From Lindgomyces ingoldianus (lineage: Eukaryota; Ascomycota; Dothideomycetes; Pleosporales; Lindgomycetaceae), in contig NW_022985167.1 in NCBI RefSeq assembly GCF_010093535.1, forward strand, positions 95,415 to 159,414: a DNA stretch of 64,000 nucleotides, given 5' to 3'. The notes under the pieces are model-generated. The model was not told the origin of the DNA. It did no database searches and worked only from the letters and a program-made list of their open reading frames with translations. Below, piece after piece: positions 1 to 12,400 of the stretch (its first letter is position 1; every line of letters starts with the position of its first letter). The position numbers and the translations under genes are program-made.

Positions 1-290
1 GCTATTTAAAGTGTGGGCACTATTTTCGTTCTCGTCCTAACCAAGCAAATTTGAGACCGTTTTGCATGATGCGACTCTTTTGTTATTTTAGTCGCATCTC
101 AGTCTTAAGCAGACTATATCAATGGCTTTTCGCATGAGAGTTTGTACCAGGTAAAGCCTTGTCAGTTGAAATTTATAAAACTTACATGTTCGCACAAAAG
201 GTATGTTACAAGTCGTGTCCATGAGCCAGATCCATCATTTCCAAAGTCCATATTCCATGCTATTCCACCCCCTCCAGCTTCCCCGGCGAT

Positions 291-1013
291 CTACCTCTTT
301 TTCTCCTTATTCTCTGCCGCCCTCCTCTTCGCCCTCGTCTCAGCCTTCCTCCTCTCACCCCCATCAACCCTATGCCCCCTTCTCTCCTCCCAAATCCCCT
401 CCTGTACCCTTAACAACGCCTTCAGCCCGGCACTACCCTTCACAAGTTCCACATAAGGCGCCTTGATCGTCTTCGCGCCCTTGACTACAACGCCCTTGAC
501 ACTCTTCACGTTCTCCAACGGCTCAGTCGGCCGTTCGGTTCCTTTAGGCACATTCACTACAGCTTTCCTCGTACCGGGCATATGCGTCGCCGTCGCCACA
601 GCACTCCTCCTACTCATACTGCCCTGCTCGGTATTCGGCACAACAGGCGCTTCCACAAGCCTCAGCTCAGCAACGCCATCTTCAACGAATTTGCAATCCC
701 CTCCAATCCCGTACTCCCCGTTCCGGAACTTCTCGCGCCAATGGAGAAGATAGCGGCGAGAGCGCGCGGGCTCAACGCCTAGGTCTTTGAGTTGAGCAGA
801 AGTGAGGGTGAAGAGGGCATCCCAGGAAGTGATTTTGGAACTGTGTGCCGAGAGGTTGCGGCCGATTGCTGTGAGGAAGGTGGGCACATCAGGGATGAAT
901 GGAATGGGCTGTGGGATTGGTCGGAGGGGGATGCGGTGGTGCAGATTTCGGGCGCAGGTCTTTGGGGCCGAGAAAGAGGTAGAGATTGTGAGAAGAGGTC
1001 TCCGCAGAATCAT
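291..1013 (-). CDS. FYV4: Mitochondrial small-subunit ribosomal protein mS41 (Fyv4 family, IGR domain)
   Basis: Single-exon gene of 240 residues. Residues about 44-100 form the IGR domain: FLTAIGR at 46-52, then a helix-rich stretch ending in a WREKFRNGEYG-like segment, the signature of yeast Fyv4/mS41, a protein of the mitochondrial small ribosomal subunit. The N-terminus is rich in Arg, Ser and Thr and poor in acidic residues (MILRRPLLT...), as expected for a mitochondrial presequence. The last 40 residues are strongly basic (KAETRAKRRAAENKEKKR), consistent with rRNA contact or a disordered tail. The ATG at 1013 is the first in frame. It is divergent from the Kin28 gene, with about 785 bp between them. 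Family assignment rests on the IGR motif; mitochondrial location is inferred. Confidence 0.8.
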   Translation of the reverse strand: MILRRPLLTISTSFSAPKTCARNLHHRIPLRPIPQPIPFIPDVPTFLTAIGRNLSAHSSKITSWDALFTLTSAQLKDLGVEPARSRRYLLHWREKFRNGEYGIGGDCKFVEDGVAELRLVEAPVVPNTEQGSMSRRSAVATATHMPGTRKAVVNVPKGTERPTEPLENVKSVKGVVVKGAKTIKAPYVELVKGSAGLKALLRVQEGIWEERRGHRVDGGERRKAETRAKRRAAENKEKKR

Positions 1014-1798
1014 GGTCTCAGTCAGGCAGTGATGGCCAGTGGGGGGGAACTGCTGATTTTGTGCTTAGAATAAATTACAATGCAAATGGACCGAGTATCA
1101 GGTACGGCGATGTGTAGGTGCTGAAGCGGGAATTGAGTGTTGATGTTGGTGGTCTAGAGATGATCAACTTTTCGAAGATGCCAAGATAGGGAAGCTTTGA
1201 CCGGCCACATTCCATCGCAGCTCCCGGCTCTCCAGTGCTGCATCCACCCCTCTAAAATAACTAACAATTATAATCTGTACATTTCCAATGCCTTCTAAAC
1301 CCGACTACCTTTATCCTATTCTCTTTGACGTGATTTTTGCATCAATATTAGAACAGCTGCGAGATTCGGCTGAACCTCGGAAGAACTTACAGCCAGAAAT
1401 CCCTCCATTACATAGCTATCCAGCGTTGCATCCGCGTGGTATCAGAAGTAGAGGAGACCGAAACTGAACTCGTCTGTTCGAAAAACGACCAGGAACTTGG
1501 TCTTACCTTTCTTGGTATACGGGATGCTGCACCTGGACATGTCGAGAGGCTTTGACGCACGGGCCAAACGTAGCCTTATGCATCGAACCGCCGCATCAAC
1601 TATCCACTCTCACCAACCTCTCGTGAAAGAGCACGGTTCCAACGAAAGGGGAAATATGTGTCCGCACTCACCCAAAGCATGAAACTCTCACCTACAACAT
1701 CCCTCGAGCGCTCGACGTCTCTGTCCGCTACCACCTCTAACACCCCGAATCTCCTCCCAGCATCGACCTTGCGATAGCTTCCATACTCCGTTCTTTAC
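1014..1798. promoter_or_regulatory. Divergent intergenic region between mS41 and Kin28 genes
   Basis: About 785 bp separating two outward-facing genes, so it must carry both promoters. I see no supported gene; small ORFs here lack any family resemblance. No TATA box or named operator could be assigned with confidence. Confidence 0.5.
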
Positions 1799-3219
1799 AT
1801 GGGTTCGCTAGACACGGATATCATGGTTGAAAAGGTTGACAAGATGGTTATCTCCCCGGTCCTCAGTCCGAGGCCTAACCCTCCAGGACCAGGCATGAGG
1901 GCTCTTTCAACGAAAACGAAAACGCTCGCGATTCTCAATTCCAGCAATGCGCAGACAGCAACCGCGGCCTCGACGCCTGGAGATCCAGGACGAGATCTTG
2001 CGGAGCAAATGAACGATGAAGTCCGCAAGAGGTTCATCACAGGTAAACCCTTGTCCCTATCCCTCTCACCTCACCTCCGCCTCAAACAAACCTAGAAAGA
2101 TATTGCTGATGCTGATTGTCCATCTCAGGCTCCAAACTCGGCGAAGGAACCTATGCCATCGTCTACAGCGGCCACTACCGCGAAGATCCTAGTTCCCTCG
2201 TCGCCATAAAAAAAATCAAAGTAAACCAAGACTACAAAGACGGCATCGCCATGGACGCCATCCGAGAAATCAAATTCCTCTCCGAGCTCGAACATCCCAA
2301 CGTCATAAAACTGCACGCTGTATTCTCCACCAAAGACCAAAACATCTCCCTCGTGCTCGAACACCTACCCCTCGGCGACCTCGAGACATTATGGAAAACA
2401 CACACAATCAGCTACACATCCGCAGACATCAAAGCATGGGCGAACATGCTAGCGCAAGCCGTATGGTTCTGCCATGAAAACTTCATCCTGCACCGCGACA
2501 TTAAGGGCAACAACTTGCTCATCGCCGCCGACGGCACCGTCAAACTTGCTGATTTCGGTCTCGCCCGTTCGTTCGCCGACCCCGGACGCATCATGACCTA
2601 CAACGTGATCACGCGCTTCTACCGTCCCCCGGAACTCCTTCTCGGCGCACGACACTACGGCGGCGGCGTGGACGTCTGGAGTATGGGCGTCGTCATCGCC
2701 GAGCTCGCGATCCGAGAATGGTTTTTACCATCTGAAACAGACTTTCAGCAATTGTGTATTATCTACGACGTCTTCGGCACCCCGACTGAAGAGACTTGGC
2801 CAGGCGTATCCCAATTCCAATTCTACACTGCCCCAGACAATACACCTGCTCCCAGCCTCACGCTCAATTCCAGCGCGGCGAACGGCAATCCCTCACAAAA
2901 CACTTCTCAACCCGGTCTTAAGCGCGCGCAACCCCTCGGCTATTGGCGCAACCGTTTCCCGCTTTTAGGCGAAGACGGTATTGATTTGATACGTGGGATG
3001 CTGACGCTCGATCCCCTCAAACGTCTCTCAGCGCGAGCGGTCCTGGATCACAGATACTGGACGAATGCGCCGCGGCCAACGAAGAAAGAAGATTTGCCTA
3101 GGCAGGGAGGTGGGGAGCAGAAGATGGGCGAGGATTTGAAAAGGAGGGGTGGGGAAGTGGACACTGGGCGTGCGGACAAGGTTGCGCGGAGGTTGGATTT
3201 TAGTGCTGTGAGGAAGTAG
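1799..3219 (+). CDS. KIN28: TFIIH-associated cyclin-dependent kinase, Kin28/CDK7 family
   Basis: Two exons (1799-2042, 2129-3219) joined by an 86-nt GT-AG intron in phase 1, giving 444 residues. The join restores the glycine loop (GSKLGEGTYAIVYSG) at about residues 82-96. The family is CDK7/Kin28, which phosphorylates the RNA polymerase II C-terminal domain within TFIIH. Diagnostic segments are DGIAMDAIREIK (PSTAIRE-type helix), HRDIKGNN (203-210), DFGLARSF and FGTPTEETWP. Odd points: TRWYRAPE reads TRFYRPPE; the position of human CDK7 Ser164 is Asp (FADPGR) while the Thr170 equivalent is kept; an insert rich in Ser, Asn and Pro lies between the TWPG and WRNRFP segments. The first 80 residues are low-complexity and not conserved. 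The stop is followed by a convergent 700-bp gap before the pyruvate carboxylase stop. Confidence 0.88.
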
Positions 3220-3921
3220 GCAGTGTGGTTATTGGCTACCTTGGGGTCACGGAGTTTCTGAGTTTCTGATTTTATGAAGAGGAGACTTTGAATGTTCTTA
3301 ATTGCATTTGTGGCGTTGAATAACTAGATTTTCTCAGGACATCTCTTGCGAATTTTGCTCGGTAATCTATGGATAGACATGTACGAATATGGGTCATAGT
3401 AAGGGGGTAATTCAGAGCAAAAGATTTCATTCCGCCTAATTCTAGCAAGGAATTTAAGAAATCAAATATTTTCTGCTATCGTGACTTGATAGGGACGAAT
3501 GTGCTGGAGTCAAACGCACCCACAGGAGAGGACACGGATAATTTTAAGACAACCCTTTCTAATTCTGCTAGTAATGCTCTCGACTCCAGCAAGGAATATA
3601 AGCAATCGGATTCTTTCTAATCCTGTACTTTGAGTGGCCAGAACACGCTGTAGTTAACAGCACTTAATCATCAAGTTTCAGCACATCACAAAGCGTACAA
3701 CATACTTGAATTGAGGTAGAAGTCATCATCCATTTCACCATAAACTACATAAACCATCCTATCCCATTGCCCCTAACCATCAGGAAATAAAACCCTATTT
3801 AGAGTATGGTCAAAGGAGAGCGCCAGGTAACCTTCTTAGCTGGCTTCTTCTCGACACTAGACACCATCGACTCAGCAACGTACTGAAAACACAAAGCAGA
3901 AAGACATGGGCCGGAAAGAAA
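3220..3921. other. Convergent 3' intergenic region with a short direct repeat
   Basis: Lies between the stops of the Kin28 (+) and pyruvate carboxylase (-) genes. No gene seen. It contains an imperfect direct repeat of about 31 nt (3444-3474 and 3588-3618), both copies beginning AGCAAGGAAT and ending TTCT. Otherwise AT-rich 3' UTR-like DNA. Confidence 0.5.
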
Positions 3922-6900
3922 TTACTTAATGATCTTGCAGACAAGATCTTGAGAATCGAGTGAGTCGCCTTCACGGACGGACAGACTACCGATTTTGCCA
4001 CTGTGGGGCGCGGAGATGACCATTTCCTAGAATATTTGTTAGCGTGCAAGGTCGAGTGGGGGTGGGCTAGGAGACTTACCATCTTCATGGCACTCAAGAC
4101 AGCAATGGGGTCGCCCTTGAGGACCTCGCCGCCATCATGCACACGGACCTCAACAACAACTCCAGCCATCGGCGAACCGACTTGACTGCCATCGGTAGGA
4201 TCAGCCTTGGGCCTCCGTACATTCTCGACAGCGGCATGTTGGTCCTCGACAGTGACTGTTCGGCCCTCGCCGTTCATCTCATAAAAGACTTCCCTCAGAC
4301 CGGTCTGCTCGGACAGTGGTCCCACAGCAAGAAGCTTGAGGATAAGCACTTTACCTTTCTCAAGTTCGACGTGGAACTCCTCTCCAATCTCTGGACGAGC
4401 AAGGAAGTAGCGGGTTGGTAGGACGGAGAGGTCACCGTACTTCGTGGTCCATTTCTTGTAGTCCTCAAAGACCTTGGGGTACATGATGGAGGAGGCAACG
4501 TCACACTCGGTGGCATCGCCCCACTTCTGCTTGAGATCGGCTTTGACCTTGGCGATGTCAATAGGATCGAGATACAGACCAGGTCGCTTGTCCATCTTTC
4601 TTCGGCCACGGAGGGCTTGGGTGCGGAGGGGTTCGGGGAAGCCTCCGTAGGGTTGGCCCATGAGACCTTCGAAGAACTCGAGTACCGATGATGGGAAGTC
4701 GAGTTGCTCAGCCTTCTGAAGAACATCATCGTGGGAGAGATCATTAGAGACCATGAACTGAGCAAGATCACCGACGACCTTGGAGGTGGGTGTAACCTTG
4801 ACAATGTCACCGAGAAGGTCGTTGGCGTGTTCGTACGCCTTTTTCGTGTGAGCCCATTTCTCTCCAAGACCCTGCTGCGAAGCCTGGAAAATGAGGTTGG
4901 TAAGTTGGCCTCCAGGAATCTCGTGCTCGTAAACCTCCGGATCAGGACCGGTAAGGCCTGCTTCGAAGGGAGAATAGAGCAACCGAAGTTGCGCCCAGTA
5001 TGCATCGAGGTGACGGATGATATGAGCATCAAGTCCTGCGTCATTTGGGGTGCCCTCAAGAGAAGCAAGAATAGCGCCAATACTGGGCTGAGATGTCATG
5101 CCAGACATGCTGTCAATAGCCGCATCGACAGCATCTGCGCCAGCCTGAGCACAGGCTACCATGGAGGCAACACCAGTTCCGGCAGAATCATGGGTGTGAA
5201 CATGAATGGGGAGGTCAGGATACTTCTCACGGATGGCTCCCACCAGCAAAGTGGCGGCACGAGGCTTCAGAACACCCGCCATATCCTTGATACCAAGGAC
5301 ATGTGCGCCCATCTTGACGATCTTGTCGACGACTCCGAGGTAGTATTCGAGGTTGTACTTCTTGTGCGGGTTCAACATGTCACCGCTATAACAGACGGTA
5401 CCCTCAGCAACACCACCAGCCTTGAGGACAGCCTTGATACCGACTTCAAGTTGCTCAACGTCGTTAAGAGCATCGAAGACTCGGAAAATATCCACGCCAT
5501 TCTTCTTGGCTTGCTCACAGAAATGGGAGATGGCATTGTCCGGAAGAGATGAGTATGCAACGCCGTTGGCTCCACGTAGGAGCATCTGGAAGGGAATGTT
5601 GGGGACAAGCTTCCGCATCTTCCTCAGCCTGTCCCATGGGTCTTCATATAGGAAGCGCATGGCGACATCGAAGGTCGCTCCACCCCAGCACTCAAGGGCC
5701 CAGGCGTTGGAGAAAGCATGGCTAGTCTCCTTCGCAATTGTAAGCATATCAACGGTCCTCACACGGGTAGCGAGGAGAGACTGATGGGCGTCACGCCAGG
5801 TGGTGTCCATGATGAGGCAGCCCTTGTTGGCGCGGACAGCCTTTGCAAAGCCCTCTGGACCATCCTTGAGAATGACATTTCGCCAACCCTTCTGACAAGG
5901 CTCGGAGCAGTCGACTTTCTTGCCGCTAGAGTCGTGGAGGGTAGGAATGACGACCTGGCCTTTGAACTTTGGCTCGCCGATTTGTCCCTTGATCTGGCTA
6001 CCGTTGACCGCGAGGTCTCCGAGATATGCAAGCAGCTTCTGGGCACGGTTCTGCGAGCCGATGAGGGCAAAGAGCTCGGGACTGGACATGTGTTAGAAAC
6101 TTCGTAACAGATTCAGAGTCACAAACCTACCTGTCGTCGATGAAAGTAGTCCAGCAGTTCCCCTCGATGAAAGTGGGATGCGTGAGAACTTTGATCAAGA
6201 AAGGAATGTTGGTCTTCACGCCTCGAATACGGAACTCAACCAATGATCGAAGCATCTTTCGGCGTACAATTTCGTACGTAGATCCATGACAGGTACACTT
6301 GACCAACATGGAGTCATAATGAGGAGTAATGATTGCGCCCGCGAAACCGTTTCCACCGTCAAGTCGCACTCCGTTGCCACCTGAAGAACGGTACACCTCG
6401 ATCTTCCCGGTATCTGGCGAGAAGTTGGTGGCCGGGTCCTCGGTGGTAATACGACATTGGATCGCAAACCCTCGCGTAGAGATGTGATCTTGTGTAAGGC
6501 CGAGCTGCTCAAGCGAAGCACCTGCAGCAATTTGAATCTGTGCGGCAACGATGTCGATACCGGTGATTTCCTCAGTAATAGTATGTTCAACCTGACTGAA
6601 TCACGATATTAGCATTGTAGCTTGGCAAGGACGGCCAGAACAACTTACATTCGCGGGTTAATCTCGATAAAGTAATATCGGTTCTGCTGGTCAACCAAGA
6701 ACTCGGCAGTTCCGGCATTCCGATAGCTAACCGACCTAGCGAGTCGGACGGCGTCGTTCAAGATAGACTCGCGAACATCTTGTGGGAGGTCTTTAGCCGG
6801 AGCAAGCTCGATGACCTTCTGGTGTCGGCGCTGCACCGAGCAGTCACGCTCATACAGATGGACCACATTGCCGAGGTTGTCACCCAATAGTTGCACCTCA

Positions 6901-7982
6901 ATGTGCTTTGGTCTGTCTAAGAATCGTTCAACGAAGACCGTGCCGTTGCCGAAAGCTGACTTGGCTTCCGACGTTGCTCGCTCGAACGAGTCCTTGAGCG
7001 TAGACTGCTCCCGGACTACTCTCATGCCTCTGCCACCACCTCCAAAGGCGGCCTTGATGATGATGGGAAAGCCATACTTGTCGGTGAAGTCTTTGACCTC
7101 CTCGTACTTCTCGACTGGTCCCTCCGTACCTGGGACGACGGGGACATTACACTTGATGGCGAGCTTTCGTGCAGACACCTTGTCGCCAAGGGCATCAATG
7201 GTCTCCGGAGTGGGTCCTACAAACTAAACCCCAAGAGTCAGCCTCAATTGTGAAGAAAGGAAAAGTAAAGGGTCTTGGTGCGGGCCGGTGATCGGCAGTA
7301 GTCCGGGCAGAAAAAGACATGCTGAAAGAAGTCGGTGTCTGTCCTGCACGACCCTGCAGCCGGCCCCGCGCAAGCTTGCTTCTCCGGGAGAGGCCATCTC
7401 AACAAATGCAATTGTCATGTGCTCCCGCAATAAAGTGGATTTCATCATAAGAAGAACAAAAGGGCAACTTACGATAAGCCCGGCCTTCTCGACATTTCGT
7501 GCGAACTCTGCATTTTCGGACAAGAATCCGTAGCCAGGATGGATCATGTTGACATTGTGCTGGAGTGCAATCTTGATGATTTCATCACCCGCCAGGTAGG
7601 CTCCGACGGGAGAATACTGGCCGCGGTGTCCAATCTCGTAGGCCTCGTCCGCCTTCTGCCTGTGCATGCTGAGACGGTCTTCATGACTGTAGACAGCGAC
7701 GGTATGAAGGGAAAGTTCGTGGGCTGTGCGGAAGATGCGGATGGGGATTTCTCCACGGTTGGCGACTATTCGAGCTGTTAGCGGGCACCCACAGCTTCCA
7801 GGCTGCCATTGGGTAGTTAACGCACCCAGGATCTTCTTCAATTGCATAATAGAGCTGCTTGCCCGCAGCCGGTGGTGAACTGAGTTACGGTGGGGATGAT
7901 GCTCATCGTGCTCGTCGTCGAACTCATTATCGTCGATGGCTGAGGACGACGTAGATTTATTGTCGAATGCGAGCGTGGCCAT
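3922..7982 (-). CDS. PYC: Pyruvate carboxylase
   Basis: Six exons (7826-7982, 7473-7774, 6649-7223, 6131-6595, 4080-6081, 3922-4026) with GT-AG introns of 51, 249, 53, 49 and 53 nt, giving 1201 residues. The enzyme carboxylates pyruvate to oxaloacetate with ATP, bicarbonate and biotin. Domain order: biotin carboxylase (IVANRGEIPIRIFR, GGGGRGMRVV, EINPRIQVEHT), carboxyltransferase (MDTTWRDAHQS, LECWGGATFDVA, HVHTHDSAGTG), then the C-terminal biotinyl domain whose AMKM spans the last intron with Lys1166 as biotin acceptor. Length matches fungal Pyc (about 1190). The N-terminus (MATLAFDNKSTSSS plus an Asp/His/Glu-rich stretch) is acidic, not a presequence, so cytosolic location is likely. The start at 7982 is the ATG at the head of the first exon. 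The 249-nt intron 2 is unusually long for this window. Confidence 0.95.
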
Positions 7983-9446
7983 AGTGGACAGCCGCTTTGG
8001 CAAAGTATGAAAAGAGCAGTGTAGGTGTAGGGATGTGGTGGAGTGGAGAGGGTAGGTGAAGTGTAAAGGTGAGGAGGGTGTTGGAGTGGAGGGGAATATA
8101 TGGGAATTCAGAATTGTGTCAGAACGAAAAGTGGACACTTGACGAACTTTAAAAGCCGGCCAGCTACCAGGCCAACAGGTAAGCCAGACTCAACACTTAG
8201 ATATGACGAGGGGTCGGCGGCTTTCACTGTGCTGTGCGGCCAGTGTGCATGCCCTCAAAAGCAATGCACCAGTGCAAGCTCCTGGGTCCGGAGCATCTGC
8301 AGGCCAGAGCTCCCCCTGCTGCCCCTCCTCGCCGCTCCAGCTTGGCTTGTCGATAAAGCCGTGCTCCTCCACTCCCCGCCGCGCCCGGCCCACGCCCACT
8401 CTCCCGTGCAGCAGGCACCAGACATCACAGAACATGGCCGTAAAAATTATTGCCAACTCACCTCAAACTCCCCCCAGCCATCCCACGCTCAACCACGCCC
8501 ACGTTCGCCTCGTCCAGAAAATTTTCTCTGAGTGCCCAGCTGTTCCTCAGACACTTTCTGCTCCCCGTGACACACAGGCTCACCGCCAGGGCAAGCGTCA
8601 TCTCCTGCCTGCTATTTTCCGTCCTGGTAACTCTAAGCTCGGCACAACGGGGAAAAGGAATCAGTGTGTTCTCGTCTCGCCTGCCTTGCCTTGCCTGGAC
8701 AATTTCGCGCGCTTTGCTTCGGCCATGGTCGGGCATCATCTGGAAGATCCGCAGGACAGGTAGCCGAGCAACGGGTGTGAGATCTTGTGCATCTGTGAAC
8801 AATTTCCATAGGGCAGCCGCCAATCCTCCAAACCAGAGGGATCCACGAGGTTGTTTCGGAAGGCTCCTCTCTCGAAGCCATGCGGGACTTCTCCAGACTC
8901 TAGACGCATCGTGTCATGGCCTGATAAACATCCTTACTCGCCGTAGACGCTGCTCCACCATCTGTAAACACCTCAATTCAGTAGCTTGTGTCGTTCTTGT
9001 GGAGGTGCGCCCCTCACAACTAGTGCTCGGGACGCCGCATTCGGTAAAATACTGTGAACATCAAGATGAAGAATTGAGCACACTCTATGCGCCACTTTGC
9101 TTTTGAGCGGACCTAGTCCGCGCATCACACAGCTCCATATTCCGGGGAAACACAAGAAGAAGCAAATGCTACCAGCAGATGACATGGATTAACTAAAGTA
9201 CATGGGTGTGAAGTACTTGGCGCATGAGAAGCATGCTCCAAACATTGAAAACACCTTAAACGCCTGTAGAGTACACCCCCGCCTATCGGCCCCAGATTGA
9301 AACCACTACCCGCAGAGATGTAGACACCCGGCCCTCGCTTTTGCATTTACCACTAAAGTCATGTATGTAAGTAGGGGAAGAGGCGACTTCTGGAGAAATA
9401 TCTATCGAGAAACTCCCAGGATGACGCGTGGGCAAGAGGAAGAGTC
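7983..9446. promoter_or_regulatory. Intergenic: clathrin 3' flank and pyruvate carboxylase promoter
   Basis: Both flanking genes are on the minus strand, so the part near 7983 is the pyruvate carboxylase leader and promoter and the part near 9446 the clathrin 3' UTR. The sequence up to about 8700 is rich in C and pyrimidine tracts, which creates overlapping open frames on both strands, none resembling a protein family. No gene supported. Confidence 0.5.
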
Positions 9447-12400
9447 TTAGAAGGCTCGGAAGCTTCCGGTTGGCTGAGGAGCAATGCCGTTGGACTGGCC
9501 GTAGGGACCTGGAGACGGTGCGGAAGCCATTGGACCCTGGGTTAGCATGAGGCGCGAGCCAAGGATCGGTGTATCTTCCTCCTTCTTCTGCTGGCTAGCT
9601 TCGCGAGCTTTCCGCTCCTCGTTGTCCTTCTTGAGCAACTCGATGGTGACTGCTTGCTGGGACAGATAGTTGATCATGTATGGCTAAGGATCGTTAACAA
9701 TGCTACGCAACATAGCGGGAGAAGTTAAACATACCATTGTGAAGTCGTGCAGCCCATTACGCCATGAAATCTCCAAGACGACGTCCGGACGGATGAGGTC
9801 GTAGCAAGCATAGAGCATGCCGACGTAGCACTCGCGGCTGCCGATATCGACGAACTGTAGGGGTTGTTAGTGGAGAGGAGGACTAAGGGGGAATGGGTGA
9901 CTTGCGTAGCGAAGGAGCTCCTCGACTACATCAGACTTGCCAGACATAGCTGCAGTCTCAATAGCGTCCTTGAACAGTTTGTCTTGCTTGGAGAGAGCAA
10001 TCGACTTCTCCCATCGCTTGTTCTTGCGATAGATGTTGGCAGCAATCTGGCGGAAAAACACCAGATCGTGGCGCTCAAGGCGCTGCGCAAGGTCGACCGG
10101 GTCGTAGTTGTCGTAGTTCTCGACCGAGTCGCGTAGTGTCTTATAATCTTCCTCCTCGATCAGGAGGTCGTTGAGAGCATTGTTCACCTCACGCTTGTTC
10201 TGTGACTGGACGCTAAGGAGGAACGGCTTGATGAGAGGAATGTTGTCTGACTTGACAAACATTCGGACGACACGGTTAACGTCGATCCTAGCTGTAAGCG
10301 CTTGCAGAAGGTCGGTCAAAAGTGTTGGATGTTCCTCGAGGTAGAAGCTCAATGCGCGGTAGTAGATTTCCAAGTTGGTGACCTTTGTAACTGTATCCTT
10401 GAACGATTGATGCTCCCAGGAATCCGTCGCACGCTCCATCATGGCAAGAGCAGCATTATCCCACTCGTCGTAGTGGACGTACAGGAAAATGAGCTCAGGC
10501 CACAAGTGCGCTTCCTCACAGTGTCGAAGCATCTTGGGAATGTTGATACGAGACCAGAAGAGACGAAGGTGCTCCATGACACGCTCCGGGTGGTACTTGG
10601 AGAGCGCGATGCCCAACTCCGTGAACATACCCATGTGTGCACGCTCAAGACCAAGGCCAGCCTCAAGCAGGCTGATAAGCTCGTCGAAGTAACCATTGCG
10701 CTCATACTGCCTCACCAGGTCGGCCAATTCCTCAGCATGGACGATCAAGTTGAGACCACATATCTGAGCCAGGCGGAACTCCTTCTTGGAAATGCAGGCC
10801 TCGTTAACTTGACGCCAGACCTTGGTGCTGTTAGCCTTGCGAGCACACTCGACGGCAGCCTGGTAATCCTCGAGATGGACGAGAGTAGTTGAGAGCTTAG
10901 CCCAGTTTGAGATGCTAGTGTAGAAGATCTTAGCCGCCTCATGGTAGCCTTCCTCGTATGCCTTGTCACCAGAAGCCTCAATGTCGGCAACATTGGTGCC
11001 ACGCAAGAACTCCTCCAACTCGGGAAGCTGGTCTGTGCGAGCGTAACAGAAAGCAAGAGCGGTATCGACAGGAACTTCACGGAGGGTCTTTCGGGCCATC
11101 CTCAAGAACTTGATCAGATCCTCATCCTTGCCAGCATGGGTGGCGATCTCGACGACCTCCAGGAAGTTGGACGGGTCCTGGGCGCGAATGTACGAGTCAA
11201 TAGAGTCCGTGACCCGCAAGCCATCTAGCTGAGCCTTTGCAACTCTGCTCCAAACTTCTGGGATGTCAACACGGTCTGCGTAGTCCTGGGCTCGATCAAT
11301 GCTCACAACATGCTCGATAAGAACATTTATGGCGTCAACGTGGCTCTCATGCTTCTTATAAATCTCGAAGGCTTCCTCGTACATGCCCACGTCGATGCAC
11401 TGCATGGCAATATCCTCAGGCGTGTAGTTGCTCAGATTATGGATATATCCCATCATACGGCCTCGGTCGGATTTAGCAGCAGTCAGCATCAACAAGTTCT
11501 GGAGCGATGGGTTGTCGCTGAAGGCAGACGGCTCCAGAATAATCTTCTCGAGCAATTCAATCAATTCCGCGGGCATGTCGCCCGTAATGAAAGCTTTCAC
11601 GGCAATGGAGACCTTGTCCGGATCCTGGGACTCTGGAACAGCGGTTGAAATAACTTGGTCGACCAAAGAGCGGCGGTGCATGTTGTTGGGGCTAAGAACA
11701 TAGTCCCAGATCTCGGAATCTGCACGCTCGAGGAGATAACGAGCTTGAGCCTTGAACATGGCATTCTCGTTGGTGATGTTAATCAACTCGAGATCATTCT
11801 GACCCTTGCGATAGGCAATGTATGCGAGATTGGGGTCGCGCTTCTCGCAGTACTTGCCGACCACAAGTGAGTCATACTGGTCATTCTCCTTGAGGAACTT
11901 GTCCGGGTTGTTGTTGCTGTCTATGTAAATCTTAGCAAGAGCATTGTAGACGGCCTGCTGCTGGTTTCCGGCAGCCAGGGTCTGCTCAAGGAAGGGGAGC
12001 AAGAGCTTGAGACGGTTGCGGGACTCAACCTCGCTCACGAGCTCGTCAATTGGGATCGAGGAAGGTGTAACAGAGGCCAAGAGACCTTTGATGATGCCTT
12101 CATCGCAGTCGACATCGAGCAGTCCGCCAATAACAGCCGGGGTCCTCGCCGGGTTGACCCGCTGAACGTAGACTTCGATCGATTTGAATTGCTGGTTCTT
12201 GTAGAGGTAAAGAACAAGGTCATGGATGAAGTTGAAACGATCGCACACTATGATAAGCGGCAACTGCTCTTTGAGCTGCGCCTCCTTGAGGAAGTTCTTG
12301 ACCTTCTCGGGATCGTAATAATTGCTCTCACGGCAAATGCGCTCGACCTCGTTCAGCTGGTTGACGTGCGTAGCAGCCTCAATGTACTTGAAATGAACTT

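Noticed and set aside
4704..5552. 282-codon plus-strand ORF within pyruvate carboxylase
   Set aside because: Antisense frame of a highly conserved exon; no own features.
8450..9106. 218-codon plus-strand ORF in the Pyc upstream region
   Set aside because: Biased composition from C/T-rich DNA, overlaps other frames of similar quality, no family motif, no intron or promoter logic.
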